This document shows positions 19,043-31,385 of a stretch of 62,641 nucleotides of DNA, piece after piece. This stretch comes from Pseudalkalibacillus salsuginis (lineage in GTDB: Bacteria > Bacillota > Bacilli > Bacillales > Fictibacillaceae), in contig NZ_JAKJHW010000012.1 of assembly GCF_021646685.1 (NCBI RefSeq), forward strand, positions 1 to 62,641. Reading direction: 5' to 3'. Each line of letters starts with the position of its first letter. The stretch's first letter is position 1. The notes beneath the pieces are model-generated. The model was given only the letters and a program-made list of their open reading frames with translations. It had not been told where the DNA came from and did no database searches. A program made the translations under genes and the position numbers.

Positions 19043-19072
19043 TACTAATTACCTCCTTCCCGACAATGGGTT

Positions 19073-19276
<204 letters not shown>

Positions 19277-19279
19277 TCA

Positions 19280-19819
19280 TTATTTTTGGAACGGCATACC
19301 TACTTGAAGAAGTAGTTCACGAGCCTCTTCGTCAGTGTTCGCAGTAGTGACGATAACAATATCCATACCGCGCACTTTGTTGACCTTATCATAATCAATC
19401 TCTGGGAAAATAAGCTGTTCTTTCACTCCAAGAGTGTAGTTTCCGCGACCGTCAAATGATTTCTTAGAAACACCACGGAAGTCACGTACGCGTGGAAGAG
19501 AAACACTGATCAGCTTGTCGAGGAATTCGTACATACGCTCACCGCGCAATGTAACCTTTGCACCGATTGGCATACCTTCACGCAGCTTGAATCCAGCGAT
19601 GGACTTCTTTGCCTTTGTGACGACCGGCTTTTGACCAGCGATTTCAGTTAGTTCTTCAACGGCAACATCAAGAGCTTTCGCGTTGGAAACAGCATCACCG
19701 ATCCCCATGTTGATAACGATCTTTTCGATTTTTGGTACTTGCATCACAGATGTATAGTTGAACTTCTCTTGTAGAGAAGGAACGATTTCTTTTTTGTATC
19801 TTTCTTGTAGACGATTCAT
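19280..19819 (-). CDS. rplE: 50S ribosomal protein L5
   Basis: This is a 179-residue L5, the 5S rRNA and P-site tRNA contact protein. The N terminus [20 protein letters not shown] and the loop [17 protein letters not shown] are typical. It lies 26 bases after rplX and ends in VGMPFQK. Confidence 0.98.
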   Translation of the reverse strand: MNRLQERYKKEIVPSLQEKFNYTSVMQVPKIEKIVINMGIGDAVSNAKALDVAVEELTEIAGQKPVVTKAKKSIAGFKLREGMPIGAKVTLRGERMYEFLDKLISVSLPRVRDFRGVSKKSFDGRGNYTLGVKEQLIFPEIDYDKVNKVRGMDIVIVTTANTDEEARELLLQVGMPFQK

Positions 19820-19845
19820 TCTAGGTAACCTCCTTTCAACAAAGC

Positions 19846-20166
19846 TTATTTATCAAGTGCTTCTCCTGACTTTTTAGCAACACGTACTTTCTTCCCGTCC
19901 ACATCTTTATATCCTATACGAGTAGGTTCATTTGATTTAGGGTCGATCAACATAACGTTAGAAGCATGGATAGATGCTTCAACATTAAGGATTCCACCTT
20001 GTGGATTATCTTGAGAAGGCTTGGCGTGCTTCTTCACAACGTTAATTCCTTCAACAACAACACGGTTGTTTTTAGGTAACGCTTGAAGGACTACTCCTTG
20101 CTTCCCTTTATCCTTACCTGAAATAACTTGAACTTTATCGCCTTTTTTCACGTGCATTTTAGGCAT
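19846..20166 (-). CDS. rplX: 50S ribosomal protein L24
   Basis: This is a 106-residue L24, an assembly initiator with an N-terminal KOW motif ([18 protein letters not shown]). The ATG at 20166 has an AAGGAGG 13 bases upstream. An alternative ATG three codons on would match the 103-residue B. subtilis protein but is even further from the site. It is in the standard rplN-rplX-rplE order. Confidence 0.97.
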   Translation of the reverse strand: MPKMHVKKGDKVQVISGKDKGKQGVVLQALPKNNRVVVEGINVVKKHAKPSQDNPQGGILNVEASIHASNVMLIDPKSNEPTRIGYKDVDGKKVRVAKKSGEALDK

Positions 20167-20208
20167 AGCGATTTGCGCACCTCCTTACAAGACAGAGCTT
20201 GAATTTTA

Positions 20209-20577
20209 TTAAAGAACTTCTGGCGCTAATGAAACGATTTTCATAAATTGATTGTCACGAAGTTCACGCGCGACAGGTCCGAAAATACGTGTTCCTCTTG
20301 GGCTCTTGTCGTCACGTACGATTACTGCAGCATTCTCATCGAAACGGATGTAAGATCCGTCTGGACGGCGCATGCCGCGTTTAGAACGTACGATTACTGC
20401 ACGAACGACTTCACCTTTCTTGACAACGCCACCTGGTGTTGCGGATTTAACAGAACACACAACCATATCACCGATGTTCGCATACTTACGTCCAGATCCA
20501 CCGAGGACCTTGATAGTTAGCAGTTCACGAGCTCCAGAGTTGTCAGCGACTTTTAAGCGTGATTCTTGTTGAATCAT
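20209..20577 (-). CDS. rplN: 50S ribosomal protein L14
   Basis: This is a 122-residue L14, a conserved large-subunit protein at the subunit interface and the binding site of the silencing factor RsfS. It starts [20 protein letters not shown], and the C-terminal [12 protein letters not shown] is typical. It follows rpsQ by 46 bases. Confidence 0.98.
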   Translation of the reverse strand: MIQQESRLKVADNSGARELLTIKVLGGSGRKYANIGDMVVCSVKSATPGGVVKKGEVVRAVIVRSKRGMRRPDGSYIRFDENAAVIVRDDKSPRGTRIFGPVARELRDNQFMKIVSLAPEVL

Positions 20578-20623
20578 TTACGTGTACCTCCTTTCGGACT
20601 GAAGATATCGATCCGAACTTTTA

Positions 20624-20887
20624 TTAGATGATGATTGATTCTTCTACTACTTCTACTAGACGGAAGCGTTTATCTTTAGATAACGGGCGAGTTTCCATGA
20701 TTTTAACAACGTCACCCATCTTAGCAGTGTTGTTTTCATCATGTGCCTTGAACTTTTTAGAGTACTTTACACGCTTACCGTACAATTTATCATTTTTATA
20801 AGTTTCAACCAGTACTGCGATCGTCTTATCCATTTTGTCGGATACGACACGACCTACGTATACTTTACGTTGATTGCGTTCGCTCAT
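20624..20887 (-). CDS. rpsQ: 30S ribosomal protein S17
   Basis: This is an 87-residue OB-fold protein that binds 16S RNA early in assembly. The core motif [19 protein letters not shown] and the [16 protein letters not shown] end are intact. It lies 21 bases after rpmC. Confidence 0.98.
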   Translation of the reverse strand: MSERNQRKVYVGRVVSDKMDKTIAVLVETYKNDKLYGKRVKYSKKFKAHDENNTAKMGDVVKIMETRPLSKDKRFRLVEVVEESIII

Positions 20888-20908
20888 TTTTTAAGTCCTC
20901 CCTTCAAT

Positions 20909-22198
<1,290 letters not shown>

Positions 22199-22201
22199 GA
22201 T

Positions 22202-22543
22202 TTATCCCTCCTTCTTTTCTGAAACTACGATCGTAATATGACTTGTGCGTTTATTGATGCGGCTTGCACGACCCATAGCACGTGGGCGGAATCGTTTCAA
22301 TGTTACACCTTCATCAACACATGCAGTCTTAATTACCAAATTGTTCGGTTCCAACTCATAGTTGTGTTCTGCGTTTGCGATTGCAGAATTGAGTACCTTT
22401 TCAATGATTGGAGACGCTGCTTTTGGTGTGTGACGCAAAATTGCAATCGCTTCTCCAACTTCCTTTCCTCGAATGAGATCGACGACTAGGCGAGCTTTAC
22501 GAGGAGCAATTCGAACCTGTTTTGCAACAGCTTTAGCTTCCAT
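22202..22543 (-). CDS. rplV: 50S ribosomal protein L22
   Basis: This is a 113-residue L22, whose beta-hairpin (about 80-100, [20 protein letters not shown]) lines the exit tunnel near the macrolide site. No insertion or deletion typical of macrolide resistance is seen. It follows rpsS by 20 bases. Confidence 0.98.
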   Translation of the reverse strand: MEAKAVAKQVRIAPRKARLVVDLIRGKEVGEAIAILRHTPKAASPIIEKVLNSAIANAEHNYELEPNNLVIKTACVDEGVTLKRFRPRAMGRASRINKRTSHITIVVSEKKEG

Positions 22544-22563
22544 TCGGAGTACCTCCTCTCTTG

Positions 22564-22842
22564 TTAACGTCTTGTTTTCTTATCATCAGCTGCGTGGCCT
22601 TTGTATGTGCGTGTAGGTGCAAATTCACCTAGCTTGTGTCCGACCATGTCTTCAGTCACATATACTGGCACGTGCTTACGTCCGTCATAAACGGCAATTG
22701 TGTGTCCGATGAAATCCGGAAAAATAGTAGAGCGACGAGACCAAGTCTTGATGACCTTCTTGTCATTCGCTTCGTTAAGAACTTCTACCTTTTTCATTAA
22801 GTGATCATCCACGAAAGGTCCCTTTTTCAAACTACGACCCAT
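22564..22842 (-). CDS. rpsS: 30S ribosomal protein S19
   Basis: This is a 92-residue S19 of the 30S head, in contact with S13. The start [20 protein letters not shown] and the motif [16 protein letters not shown] are conserved. A hairpin lies in the 57-base gap to rplB. Confidence 0.98.
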   Translation of the reverse strand: MGRSLKKGPFVDDHLMKKVEVLNEANDKKVIKTWSRRSTIFPDFIGHTIAVYDGRKHVPVYVTEDMVGHKLGEFAPTRTYKGHAADDKKTRR

Positions 22843-22867
22843 GTTTGTACCTCCCTTCGCGATTGCG

Positions 22868-22889
22868 CTACGGTTCTTTTGAACCGTAG
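22868..22889 (-). other. hairpin between rplB and rpsS
   Basis: CTACGGTTC-TTTT-GAACCGTAG forms a perfect 9-bp stem with a four-base loop. There is no T run after it on the transcribed strand, so it may be a processing or stability element rather than a terminator. Confidence 0.6.
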
Positions 22890-22899
22890 TTCAATCCCG

Positions 22900-23730
22900 T
22901 TATTTTTTACGACGACGTACGATATATTTGTCACTTGGCTTGTTCTTCTTACGAGTCTTGTATCCAAGTGTAGGTTTGCCCCATGGAGACATTGGTGATT
23001 TACGTCCGATAGGTGCACGTCCTTCACCACCACCATGCGGGTGATCGTTAGGGTTCATAACAGATCCACGTACAGTCGGGCGTTTGCCCATCCAACGAGA
23101 ACGACCTGCTTTACCGATGTTGATCAATTCGTGCTCCAGGTTTCCAACTTGACCGATTGTCGCACGGCAAGTCAATAGGATACGGCGAGTTTCACCTGAA
23201 CGAAGACGTACAAGTGCATAACGCTCTTCCTTACCTAGTAGTTGTGCTTCTGCTCCAGCAGAACGAACAAGTTGACCTCCGCGACCAGGCTTCATTTCGA
23301 TATTGTGGATGGTAGTACCAACCGGGATATCTTTAAGAGCCATAGCATTTCCAGTCTTGATGTCCGCTTCTGGTCCAGACATGATTTCCTGTCCTACTTG
23401 CATGCCTTTAACAGCAAGGATATAACGCTTTTCTCCGTCAGCATAGTGGATAAGCGCAATGTTGGCAGAACGGTTCGGATCATATTCGATCGTAGCAACG
23501 CGTCCTGGTATTCCATCTTTGTCACGTTTGAAGTCGATGATACGATACTTCCGCTTGTGGCCTCCACCTTGGTGACGTGTAGTAATACGCCCCTGGTTGT
23601 TACGTCCAGCTTTTTTGCTTAATGGCGCTAACAACGACTTTTCGGGCTGATCTGTTGTGATTTCACTAAAATCAGATGATGTCATATGACGACGACCATT
23701 TGATGTTGGTTTATACTTTTTGATAGCCAT
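22900..23730 (-). CDS. rplB: 50S ribosomal protein L2
   Basis: This is a 276-residue L2, required for subunit association and the peptidyl-transferase centre. The C-terminal motif with the functional histidine ([20 protein letters not shown]) is intact. The [15 protein letters not shown]-terminal segment is typical. It follows rplW by 27 bases. Confidence 0.98.
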   Translation of the reverse strand: MAIKKYKPTSNGRRHMTSSDFSEITTDQPEKSLLAPLSKKAGRNNQGRITTRHQGGGHKRKYRIIDFKRDKDGIPGRVATIEYDPNRSANIALIHYADGEKRYILAVKGMQVGQEIMSGPEADIKTGNAMALKDIPVGTTIHNIEMKPGRGGQLVRSAGAEAQLLGKEERYALVRLRSGETRRILLTCRATIGQVGNLEHELINIGKAGRSRWMGKRPTVRGSVMNPNDHPHGGGEGRAPIGRKSPMSPWGKPTLGYKTRKKNKPSDKYIVRRRKK

Positions 23731-23757
23731 TTTACGGTCCCTCCTTTACGAGTAAGC

Positions 23758-24048
23758 TTATACTCCTTCGAAGAAATCGAGTTCTTTACTATCAGATGTC
23801 AACTGCACAATCGCTTTTTTGCGCTTTGCAGTGTATCCGAAGTAACGACCTACACGTTTCTTCTTCCCTTTGTAATTTTGTGTGTTGACATTTTCGACTT
23901 TGACACCGAAAATTTCTTCTACCGCGTCTTTGATCTGGGTTTTGTTAGCACGAGGATCAACCTCGAACGTGTATTTCCCTTCACCCATGATTTCTGTAGT
24001 TCTTTCAGTGATAACGGGGCGCTTAATGATTTCACGTGCGTCTGCCAT
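23758..24048 (-). CDS. rplW: 50S ribosomal protein L23
   Basis: This is a 96-residue L23 at the tunnel exit, the docking site for trigger factor and SRP. It reads [20 protein letters not shown] and contains the RNA-binding loop [20 protein letters not shown]. Its start codon shares one base with the rplD stop (TAATG), so translation is coupled. Confidence 0.98.
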   Translation of the reverse strand: MADAREIIKRPVITERTTEIMGEGKYTFEVDPRANKTQIKDAVEEIFGVKVENVNTQNYKGKKKRVGRYFGYTAKRKKAIVQLTSDSKELDFFEGV

Positions 24049-24671
24049 TATGCGAGCACCTCCTCTACCTTTTCTACAGCATCTTTCGTCATGAATAATT
24101 TATCGTGGTTCAGCACATCCAACACGTTTACACCGTCAGCAGTTACGATAGTAACTCCAGGGATATTACGAGCGGATAAAGCTACGAATTCGTTATAATC
24201 ACCAGTAACGACAAGCGCTTTTGCTGCTGTAGAGAAGTTAGCTAACACTGTAGCCATCTCTTTCGTTTTTGGAGCTTCAAACTTAAGCTCATCCAATACG
24301 ACCACGCTGTTTTCTTGCACTTTAGAAGAAAGGGCAGATTTGATCGCTAAGCGACGTACTTTTTTAGGCAGCTTGTAACTGTAGCTTCTTGGTGTTGGTC
24401 CGAATACCACACCACCGCCTACCCATTGTGGAGAGCGAATGGATCCTTGACGAGCACGTCCTGTACCTTTTTGACGCCAAGGTTTGCGACCTCCACCTCT
24501 TACCGCAGAACGGTTTTTCACAGCATGAGTTCCTTGGCGGCTTGATGCTTGTTGCATGACAACTGCATCGAAAAGCACATCTTCATTTGGTTCAATTCCA
24601 AATACATTGTCATTTAATTCGATATCTCCGATTTCAGAACCGGATTGGTTATAAAGCGTTACTTTTGGCAC
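24048..24671 (-). CDS. rplD: 50S ribosomal protein L4
   Basis: This is a 207-residue L4. Its long basic loop (about 45-95, with [18 protein letters not shown]) reaches the tunnel constriction. No macrolide-resistance insertion is visible. L4-mediated autoregulation of the S10 operon is known in gamma-proteobacteria; no equivalent leader can be claimed here. Confidence 0.98.
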   Translation of the reverse strand: MPKVTLYNQSGSEIGDIELNDNVFGIEPNEDVLFDAVVMQQASSRQGTHAVKNRSAVRGGGRKPWRQKGTGRARQGSIRSPQWVGGGVVFGPTPRSYSYKLPKKVRRLAIKSALSSKVQENSVVVLDELKFEAPKTKEMATVLANFSTAAKALVVTGDYNEFVALSARNIPGVTIVTADGVNVLDVLNHDKLFMTKDAVEKVEEVLA

Positions 24672-24688
24672 CGGTGTATCCTCCTTTC

Positions 24689-25327
24689 TTACTTAGCTTC
24701 TTTTGCCTTAACTGCAGATTCTACTGTTACGTAGCTCTTTTTCGCACCAGGTACGTTACCTTTTATCAATAGCAGGTTGCGCTCAGCGTCAACTCTAGCG
24801 ATTTCAAGGTTTTGCACTGTAACTGTGTTTCCACCCATACGTCCAGGTAGCTTTTTACCTTTGAAAACGTGCATTGGGTCAACAGCACCCATTGAACCAG
24901 GGCGACGGTGGTAACGGGAACCGTGAGTCATCGGTCCGCGAGATTGTCCATGCCGCTTGATCACACCTTGGAATCCTTTACCTTTTGATGTTCCAGTTAC
25001 GTCGACTATGTCGCCTTCCCGGAAAATATCCACTTTGACTTCCTGACCAACTTCATAGTCCGCTAATTCTACATTGCGAACCTCTTTAATGTAGCGCTTA
25101 GGGTTTGTGTTCGCTTTTTCAGCATGGCCCTTTGCAGGTTTGTTCGTACGAGATTCTTTCTTGTCAGCATAACCGATTTGGATTGCCTCATAGCCGTCGT
25201 TTTCAGCTGTCTTCTTTTGTAGAACAACGTTCGGAGCAGCTTCGACAACAGTTACAGGAATTACCTCACCGTTCTCTGCAAAGATTTGAGTCATACCGAT
25301 CTTTTTACCTAAGATTCCTTTGGTCAT
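24689..25327 (-). CDS. rplC: 50S ribosomal protein L3
   Basis: This is a 212-residue L3, an early-assembly protein that reaches the peptidyl-transferase centre. The start [20 protein letters not shown] and the RNA-contact loop with [19 protein letters not shown] are intact. It lies 38 bases after rpsJ. Confidence 0.98.
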   Translation of the reverse strand: MTKGILGKKIGMTQIFAENGEVIPVTVVEAAPNVVLQKKTAENDGYEAIQIGYADKKESRTNKPAKGHAEKANTNPKRYIKEVRNVELADYEVGQEVKVDIFREGDIVDVTGTSKGKGFQGVIKRHGQSRGPMTHGSRYHRRPGSMGAVDPMHVFKGKKLPGRMGGNTVTVQNLEIARVDAERNLLLIKGNVPGAKKSYVTVESAVKAKEAK

Positions 25328-25365
25328 TCGTCACACCTCCTAATATATCCTTAAAATTTTTAATT

Positions 25366-25773
<408 letters not shown>

Positions 25774-25807
25774 CTACTTCATCGCAAATTGATGGCCAAC
25801 ATTATAG

Positions 25808-25836
25808 ATTATACTAGAGTCGCAAGGGTTTTGCAA
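25808..25836 (-). promoter_or_regulatory. S10 operon promoter, proximal
   Basis: On the minus strand TTGCAA (25831-25836) and TATAAT (25808-25813) have a 17-base spacer. The start point should lie about 125 bases before rpsJ. Confidence 0.82.
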
Positions 25837-25876
25837 GCAACAATAGTATAAACAAGTATTCAGCCACACTTGAACT

Positions 25877-25905
25877 ATTATAATGGTTTTACCAATGATT
25901 TGCAA
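25877..25905 (-). promoter_or_regulatory. S10 operon promoter, distal
   Basis: On the minus strand TTGCAA (25900-25905) and TATAAT (25877-25882) are again 17 bases apart, 69 bases upstream of the proximal promoter. The two promoters have identical -35 and -10 boxes. Confidence 0.82.
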
Positions 25906-26251
25906 GGAATTTTTGAATAGGATCGTAATTTTTTGGGGACGGATATTTTCCGGATCATTTAGAAGAGGAATTTTTTGATTGAGAGGGAAGTTTAGACTAG
26001 ATTTATCTCAAAACGGGAAAGATCACGCCAAATTACACATTTGCGATGAATAATACGATTAAAAACCTTGCGATTATCATTCATTTCTATAAGTCAGTTG
26101 TTCGAAAAGGCTCCTGAATTCTTCTGAATAGATCAAAAAAGTATTTATCTCAACGATTAAGAGCCTGAACGCTACAACTTCATAATTATCTCGACAACTC
26201 GTAAATTAACTCGACAACACCAGGATTATGGTAACAGCTAAAAATATCCAT
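25906..26251. other. AT-rich spacer with decayed short tandem repeats
   Basis: Between the S10 promoters and the tuf terminator I see no gene. Positions about 26146-26240 show degenerate units of about 20 bases built on TATCTCGACAAC and TAACTCGACAAC. The rest is AT-rich with no clear element. Confidence 0.45.
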
Positions 26252-26280
26252 AAAAAAAGCACTCCGCAAATACGGAGTGC
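26252..26280 (-). terminator. terminator of the str operon (after tuf)
   Basis: In the minus sense GCACTCCG-loop-CGGAGTGC (26259-26280) is followed by seven T, 12 bases after the tuf stop. Confidence 0.95.
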
Positions 26281-26291
26281 TTTCCATTCTA

Positions 26292-27482
26292 TTACTCAAC
26301 GATAGATGTTACAACACCAGAACCTACTGTACGTCCACCTTCACGGATAGAAAAACGAGTTCCATCTTCAATCGCGATTGGAGCGATCAATTCTACTATC
26401 ATTTCAATGTTGTCCCCAGGCATAACCATTTCAGTTCCTTCTGGAAGAGCAATCGTTCCAGTTACATCCGTTGTACGGAAGTAGAACTGTGGGCGATAGT
26501 TAGCGAAGAATGGAGTGTGACGTCCACCTTCTTCTTTAGAAAGGACATAAACTTCTGCTTTAAACTTAGTGTGAGCTTTAACAGTTCCTGGCTTAACAAG
26601 AACTTGGCCACGCTCGATGTCATCACGGGAAACACCACGAAGTAGGGCACCGATGTTGTCACCAGCTTCAGCATAGTCAAGAAGTTTACGGAACATTTCT
26701 ACACCAGTAACAGTCGTTTTCTTAGGAGCTTCAGTAAGTCCAAGAATTTCAACTTCGTCACCGACTTTGACTTGTCCACGTTCCACACGTCCAGTAGCAA
26801 CAGTACCACGACCAGTGATTGAGAACACGTCCTCAACTGGCATCATGAATGGCTTGTCAGTGTCACGTTCTGGAGTTGGGATGTACTCATCAACTGCATT
26901 CATAAGTTCGAAGATTTTCTCTTCCCACTCAGCGTCTCCTTCGAGAGCTTTAAGAGCAGAACCTTTAATTACTGGTACATCGTCACCAGGGAAGTCGTAT
27001 TCAGAAAGAAGGTCACGTACTTCCATTTCTACTAGTTCAAGTAGTTCTTCATCGTCTACCATGTCACATTTGTTCATGAACACTACCAAGTTGGGAACAC
27101 CTACGTTACGAGAAAGTAGGATGTGCTCACGAGTTTGAGGCATTGGGCCGTCAGCAGCAGAAACAACAAGGATTCCGCCGTCCATTTGTGCAGCACCAGT
27201 GATCATGTTTTTAACATAGTCAGCGTGTCCAGGGCAGTCAACGTGTGCATAGTGACGGTTGTCTGTTTCGTACTCAACGTGTGCAGTAGCGATTGTGATT
27301 CCACGCTCACGCTCTTCTGGAGCACCATCGATTTGATCGTATGCACGAGCTTCACCTTTACCAGACTTCTTGTGAAGTACAGTAGTGATTGCTGCAGTCA
27401 ATGTAGTTTTACCATGGTCAACGTGTCCAATTGTACCAATGTTAACGTGGTCTTTGGAACGGTCAAATTTTTCTTTTGCCAT
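26292..27482 (-). CDS. tuf: elongation factor Tu
   Basis: This is a 396-residue GTPase that delivers aminoacyl-tRNA to the ribosome. G1 [10 protein letters not shown]3 DCPGH, G4 NKCDMVDD and G5 GSAL are all present, followed by the two beta-barrel domains. It is the last gene of rpsL-rpsG-fusA-tuf. A hairpin (AAGATAG/CTATCTT) lies in the 120-base gap before it. Confidence 0.99.
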   Translation of the reverse strand: MAKEKFDRSKDHVNIGTIGHVDHGKTTLTAAITTVLHKKSGKGEARAYDQIDGAPEERERGITIATAHVEYETDNRHYAHVDCPGHADYVKNMITGAAQMDGGILVVSAADGPMPQTREHILLSRNVGVPNLVVFMNKCDMVDDEELLELVEMEVRDLLSEYDFPGDDVPVIKGSALKALEGDAEWEEKIFELMNAVDEYIPTPERDTDKPFMMPVEDVFSITGRGTVATGRVERGQVKVGDEVEILGLTEAPKKTTVTGVEMFRKLLDYAEAGDNIGALLRGVSRDDIERGQVLVKPGTVKAHTKFKAEVYVLSKEEGGRHTPFFANYRPQFYFRTTDVTGTIALPEGTEMVMPGDNIEMIVELIAPIAIEDGTRFSIREGGRTVGSGVVTSIVE

Positions 27483-27529
27483 GAGTTATGTTCCTCCTTT
27501 AAATATAAAAGATAGTTGTTTTTTATTTG

Positions 27530-27575
27530 TAAGATAGATAAAGCTTAACTTCACCTATCTTAGCTTACAATAAAT
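27530..27575 (-). other. inverted repeat in the fusA-tuf gap
   Basis: In the transcript sense TTGTAAGCTAAGATAG is followed about 17 bases later by CTATCTTACAA. They form a stem with a small bulge about 50 bases before the tuf start. There is no T run; function is unknown. Confidence 0.5.
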
Positions 27576-27602
27576 ATACTTCTTAGTACAAGTCGTAAAC
27601 GA

Positions 27603-29681
27603 TTACTGTCCGCTTACTTTTTTGATGATTTCTTCTGAAATTGACTTTGGTACTTCTTCGTACTTTTCAAAGTGCATTGTGTAAGTTCCGCGCCCTTGCG
27701 TTCTTGAACGCAGGGTAGTTGCGTAACCGAACATTTCAGAAAGTGGTACCATAGCACGGATAACTTGAGCATTACCACGAGCTTCCATACCTTCGACTCT
27801 ACCACGGCGAGAAGTTACATCACCCATGATATCTCCCATGTATTCTTCTGGTACAACAACTTCAACTTTCATCATCGGCTCAAGAAGAACTGGAGAACAA
27901 TATTGTTTAGCGTTTTTCAATGCCATGGATCCTGCAATCTTGAACGCCATTTCGTTTGAGTCGACATCGTGGTATGAACCATCATAGATTGTTGCTTTAA
28001 GGTCGATTACAGGATAGCCTGCAATCATCCCGTTCTGCAATGCTTCTTCGATTCCGTTTTGTACCGCTGGAATATATTCACGTGGTACAACCCCACCGAC
28101 GATTTTGTTCTGAAATTCAAATCCCGCACCCTCTTCGTTTGGTTCGAATTCAATCCAAACGTGTCCGTATTGTCCTCGTCCACCGGATTGACGTACGAAC
28201 TTACCTTCAACTTTCGCGCCTTTGCGGATTGTTTCACGGTAAGCAACTTGAGGAGCACCAACATTTGCTTCAACTTTAAACTCACGACGCATACGGTCAA
28301 CGATGATATCAAGGTGAAGTTCACCCATTCCAGAAATGATCGTTTGTCCAGTTTCCGTGTTCGTTTCAGTTTTGAATGTTGGATCTTCTTCCGCTAATTT
28401 AGCTAGAGCGATAGACATCTTGTCTTGGTCAGCCTTGGATTTAGGCTCAACAGATAATGAGATAACCGGCTCTGGGAAGTCCATTGATTCAAGGATTACC
28501 ATGTCGTTCTCTTCACAGAGAGTGTCACCAGTAGAAGTATCCTTCAATCCAACGGCAGCAGCGATATCTCCTGCATAAACAGTTGAAATCTCTTCACGAG
28601 AGTTTGCGTGCATTTGCAGGATACGTCCGACACGCTCACGCTTATTCTTCGTAGAGTTCTTGATGTATGATCCAGAATCAAGTGTACCAGAGTACACACG
28701 GAAGAATGTCAGCTTACCAACGTAAGGGTCAGTCATAACCTTGAAAGCCAAGGCAGCAAATGGACCGTTGTCGTCGGACTCACGTGTCACTTCTTCTTCA
28801 GACTCAGGCAGGAAACCTTTGATTGCCGGTACATCTAGTGGAGATGGTAAGTAATCAAGTGTAGCATCCAGTACAAGTTGAACACCTTTGTTCTTAAATG
28901 CCGAACCACAAAGAACCGGGTAGAATTCAACGTCAACAGTACCTTTACGGATACCAGCTTTCAGCTCTTCAACTGTAAGCTCTTCACCTTCTAGGTATTT
29001 CATCATTAGGTCTTCATCTAATTCAGCTACTGCTTCAACAAGCTTTCCGTGATATTCTTCAGCGAGCTCTTTATACTCGTCAGGAATTTCACCTGCTTGT
29101 GTACGGGTTCCAAGATCATCCTCATAGAAGTAAGCTTTCATTTCTACAAGGTCGATGATACCTTCGAAGTCATCCTCAGCACCGATTGGAAGCTGGATCG
29201 CATGTGCGTTAGCACCTAGGCGCTCACGAAGTGTTCCAAGTGAGTAGATGAAGTCTGCTCCGATTTTGTCCATCTTATTGATGAACACGATACGTGGTAC
29301 ATGGTATGTCGTCGCTTGACGCCATACTGTTTCTGTTTGCGGTTCAACACCAGATTGAGCGTCAAGGACCGCTACTGCTCCGTCTAATACACGTAATGAA
29401 CGCTCAACTTCAACTGTGAAGTCTACGTGTCCTGGTGTGTCGATGATATTAATACGGTGGTCTTTCCATTGTGCAGTAGTAGCCGCGGAAGTAATTGTAA
29501 TTCCGCGCTCTTGTTCCTGCTCCATCCAGTCCATTTGTGAAGCTCCCTCGTGAGTTTCACCAATTTTGTGGATACGACCTGTATAAAATAAGATACGTTC
29601 AGTCGTAGTTGTCTTACCGGCATCAATGTGAGCCATAATCCCGATATTACGTGTATCTTTTAAGGAGAACTCTCTTGCCAT
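27603..29681 (-). CDS. fusA: elongation factor G
   Basis: This is a 692-residue translocase GTPase. G1 [13 protein letters not shown] is near residue 17, then DTPGHVDFT and NKMD, and the later domains with [14 protein letters not shown]. Length and motifs match the main Bacillus EF-G, not a tetracycline-resistance paralogue. It lies 51 bases after rpsG. Confidence 0.99.
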   Translation of the reverse strand: MAREFSLKDTRNIGIMAHIDAGKTTTTERILFYTGRIHKIGETHEGASQMDWMEQEQERGITITSAATTAQWKDHRINIIDTPGHVDFTVEVERSLRVLDGAVAVLDAQSGVEPQTETVWRQATTYHVPRIVFINKMDKIGADFIYSLGTLRERLGANAHAIQLPIGAEDDFEGIIDLVEMKAYFYEDDLGTRTQAGEIPDEYKELAEEYHGKLVEAVAELDEDLMMKYLEGEELTVEELKAGIRKGTVDVEFYPVLCGSAFKNKGVQLVLDATLDYLPSPLDVPAIKGFLPESEEEVTRESDDNGPFAALAFKVMTDPYVGKLTFFRVYSGTLDSGSYIKNSTKNKRERVGRILQMHANSREEISTVYAGDIAAAVGLKDTSTGDTLCEENDMVILESMDFPEPVISLSVEPKSKADQDKMSIALAKLAEEDPTFKTETNTETGQTIISGMGELHLDIIVDRMRREFKVEANVGAPQVAYRETIRKGAKVEGKFVRQSGGRGQYGHVWIEFEPNEEGAGFEFQNKIVGGVVPREYIPAVQNGIEEALQNGMIAGYPVIDLKATIYDGSYHDVDSNEMAFKIAGSMALKNAKQYCSPVLLEPMMKVEVVVPEEYMGDIMGDVTSRRGRVEGMEARGNAQVIRAMVPLSEMFGYATTLRSRTQGRGTYTMHFEKYEEVPKSISEEIIKKVSGQ

Positions 29682-29732
29682 AGGGTCTTTCTCCTTCCTT
29701 CGAATATGATTGATAGTTTGTTTTCTCTTATT

Positions 29733-30203
29733 TTACCAACGATAGTGAGCGAATGCTTTGTTCGCTTCAGCCATCTTATGCATGTCTTCACGCTTCTTGA
29801 CAGAAGCACCAGTGTTGTTAGCTGCATCCATGATTTCGTATGCTAGTCTCTCTTCCATCGTTTTTTCTCCACGAAGACGAGAGTAGTTAACCAACCAACG
29901 AAGTCCAAGTGTTGAACGACGCTCTGGGCGTACTTCAACTGGTACTTGATAGTTTGCACCACCAACACGACGAGCTTTTACTTCAAGAACTGGCATGATA
30001 TTCTTAAGTGCTTGGTCAAGTACTTCCATTGGATCCTGGTTTGTTTTCTCTTGCACGATGTTGAACGCATTATATAAAATCGTTTGCGCTACACCTCTTT
30101 TTCCATCAACCATGATTTTGTTGATTAGGCGTGTCACAAGTTTAGATTTATAAATTGGATCTGGTAATACATCACGACGTTCTACAGGTCCTTTACGAGG
30201 CAT
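29733..30203 (-). CDS. rpsG: 30S ribosomal protein S7
   Basis: This is a 156-residue S7, which nucleates assembly of the 30S head. The start is ATG 30203 ([20 protein letters not shown]), six codons inside the open frame, preceded by GGAGGGGA. The tail [10 protein letters not shown] is typical. The gap to rpsL is over 300 bases because a structured repeat is inserted. Confidence 0.97.
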   Translation of the reverse strand: MPRKGPVERRDVLPDPIYKSKLVTRLINKIMVDGKRGVAQTILYNAFNIVQEKTNQDPMEVLDQALKNIMPVLEVKARRVGGANYQVPVEVRPERRSTLGLRWLVNYSRLRGEKTMEERLAYEIMDAANNTGASVKKREDMHKMAEANKAFAHYRW

Positions 30204-30263
30204 GTAGTCCCCTCCTTTCAATCGTTGTTAAAATTATTGTGAGTGTTCAAAAGCGATGGTACA

Positions 30264-30492
30264 CCGTTCATCATTTGATGACTTTTTCAATGAAGGTTCA
30301 AAAGTTAGCGAATCAGGAACAAGAAGTTCAAGGCGCGATGGTTTTGAGGACCGGAATGTATGTGTTCAATACATGAGGACCGGTAAAACCAAGCACAAGA
30401 ATAAACTTCGGAAGCGATACCTCGCACGAAGGAAAAGTGATTTCCTTTTTCGAGGAACGCAGAAATTCGCCGTTCATCATTTGATGACTTTT
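30264..30492 (+). repeat. multi-hairpin interspersed element, copy B (rpsL-rpsG gap)
   Basis: Stem one GGTTTT/AAAACC (30340-30390) contains inner CCGG/CCGG and TGTAT/ATACA, the latter changed on both sides relative to copy A. A second stem CCTCG/CGAGG (30420-30455) with inner AAGGAAA/TTTCCTT replaces stem two of copies A and C. An exact 23-bp direct repeat beginning CCGTTCATCATTTGATGACT bounds the element at 30264-30286 and 30470-30492. No gene is seen in this gap. Confidence 0.85.
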
Positions 30493-30517
30493 GAAACTAC
30501 CTTTTTGAACTACCTAT

Positions 30518-30940
30518 TTATTTCTTTTCGTCTTTAGGCTTCTTCGTTCCATACTTAGAACGGCCTTGTCTACGGTCATTGACTCCAGCAGTATCGAGTG
30601 CACCACGAACGATGTGGTAACGTACTCCCGGCAAGTCCTTGACACGACCTCCGCGGATAAGTACAACACTGTGTTCTTGCAGGTTGTGACCAATTCCAGG
30701 AATGTAAGCTGTAACTTCGATCTGGTTAGTCAAACGGACACGCGCATACTTACGAAGTGCAGAGTTCGGCTTCTTAGGTGTCATTGTACCAACACGTGTA
30801 CAAACACCGCGCTTTTGCGGAGAAGAAAGATCAGTATTCACTTTCTTGAAGCTGTTGTAGCCTTTGTTCAGTGCTGGCGAGTCAGATTTCTTACCTTTTG
30901 AATGACGACCCTTACGTACCAATTGGTTAATAGTAGGCAT
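30518..30940 (-). CDS. rpsL: 30S ribosomal protein S12
   Basis: This is a 140-residue decoding-centre protein. The loops where streptomycin resistance arises elsewhere ([11 protein letters not shown] and [14 protein letters not shown]) have the wild-type residues. It is followed by a repeat-bearing gap before rpsG and preceded by rplGB. Confidence 0.98.
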   Translation of the reverse strand: MPTINQLVRKGRHSKGKKSDSPALNKGYNSFKKVNTDLSSPQKRGVCTRVGTMTPKKPNSALRKYARVRLTNQIEVTAYIPGIGHNLQEHSVVLIRGGRVKDLPGVRYHIVRGALDTAGVNDRRQGRSKYGTKKPKDEKK

Positions 30941-31012
30941 TTTATATCCTCCCTTCTAATACTTGTATTCCTAGCCCACACATCCAGGTGGTTCATTTTG
31001 GGACAAAATAAA

Positions 31013-31047
31013 GTTTTTGCGCAGGGCTAAACAGCCCTGGCAAAAAC
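31013..31047 (-). other. long hairpin between rplGB and rpsL
   Basis: GTTTTTGC-GCAGGGCT pairs with AGCCCTGG-CAAAAAC around a four-base loop (one mismatch), directly after the rplGB stop. A weak T-rich stretch follows on the transcribed strand. It may act as a partial terminator or attenuator between rpoC-rplGB and the str genes. Confidence 0.6.
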
Positions 31048-31050
31048 ATT

Positions 31051-31299
31051 TTATCCTATTATCGCAACCGTTGCAGCCCCAACGTCAATCCCGCAAGCTT
31101 TGCCAAGCTTTTTCATCGAGTCGACGTTTGTGACAGGAACGCTTTTTTCTCTTGCGATGTGAACGACTTTAATCGTTACACGCTGATCTGCATCATTTGC
31201 AACGATTAGCTCTTTCACTTCCCCATTCTGAAGGGCTTTTATTGTTTGCTTGGTGCCAACAATAAAATTTGTGGCCTGCGTTACTTTTTCATAAGACAT
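31051..31299 (-). CDS. rplGB: L7Ae-family ribosomal protein (YbxF / RplGB)
   Basis: This is an 82-residue L7Ae/L30e/S12e/Gadd45-type K-turn-binding protein. It has the [18 protein letters not shown] start and the GAATVAIIG end. In B. subtilis the protein at this place between rpoC and rpsL binds kink-turn RNA. Its cellular RNA partner is not shown by the sequence. It lies 87 bases after rpoC. Confidence 0.93.
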   Translation of the reverse strand: MSYEKVTQATNFIVGTKQTIKALQNGEVKELIVANDADQRVTIKVVHIAREKSVPVTNVDSMKKLGKACGIDVGAATVAIIG

Positions 31300-31385
31300 T
31301 TGTTCAGATATCCTCCAAAGTTTAACAGGTTATATGAAAGCACTCCGTTATATTATCAGAGTTGAAAAATGTTGTCAACAAACAA

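Noticed and set aside
23242-23622. 126-codon plus-strand frame
   Set aside because: It is antisense to rplB, a highly conserved gene; no ribosome binding site.
30256-30537. 93-codon plus-strand frame between rpsL and rpsG
   Set aside because: It is made of repeat copy B and runs into the end of rpsL antisense; no ribosome binding site.
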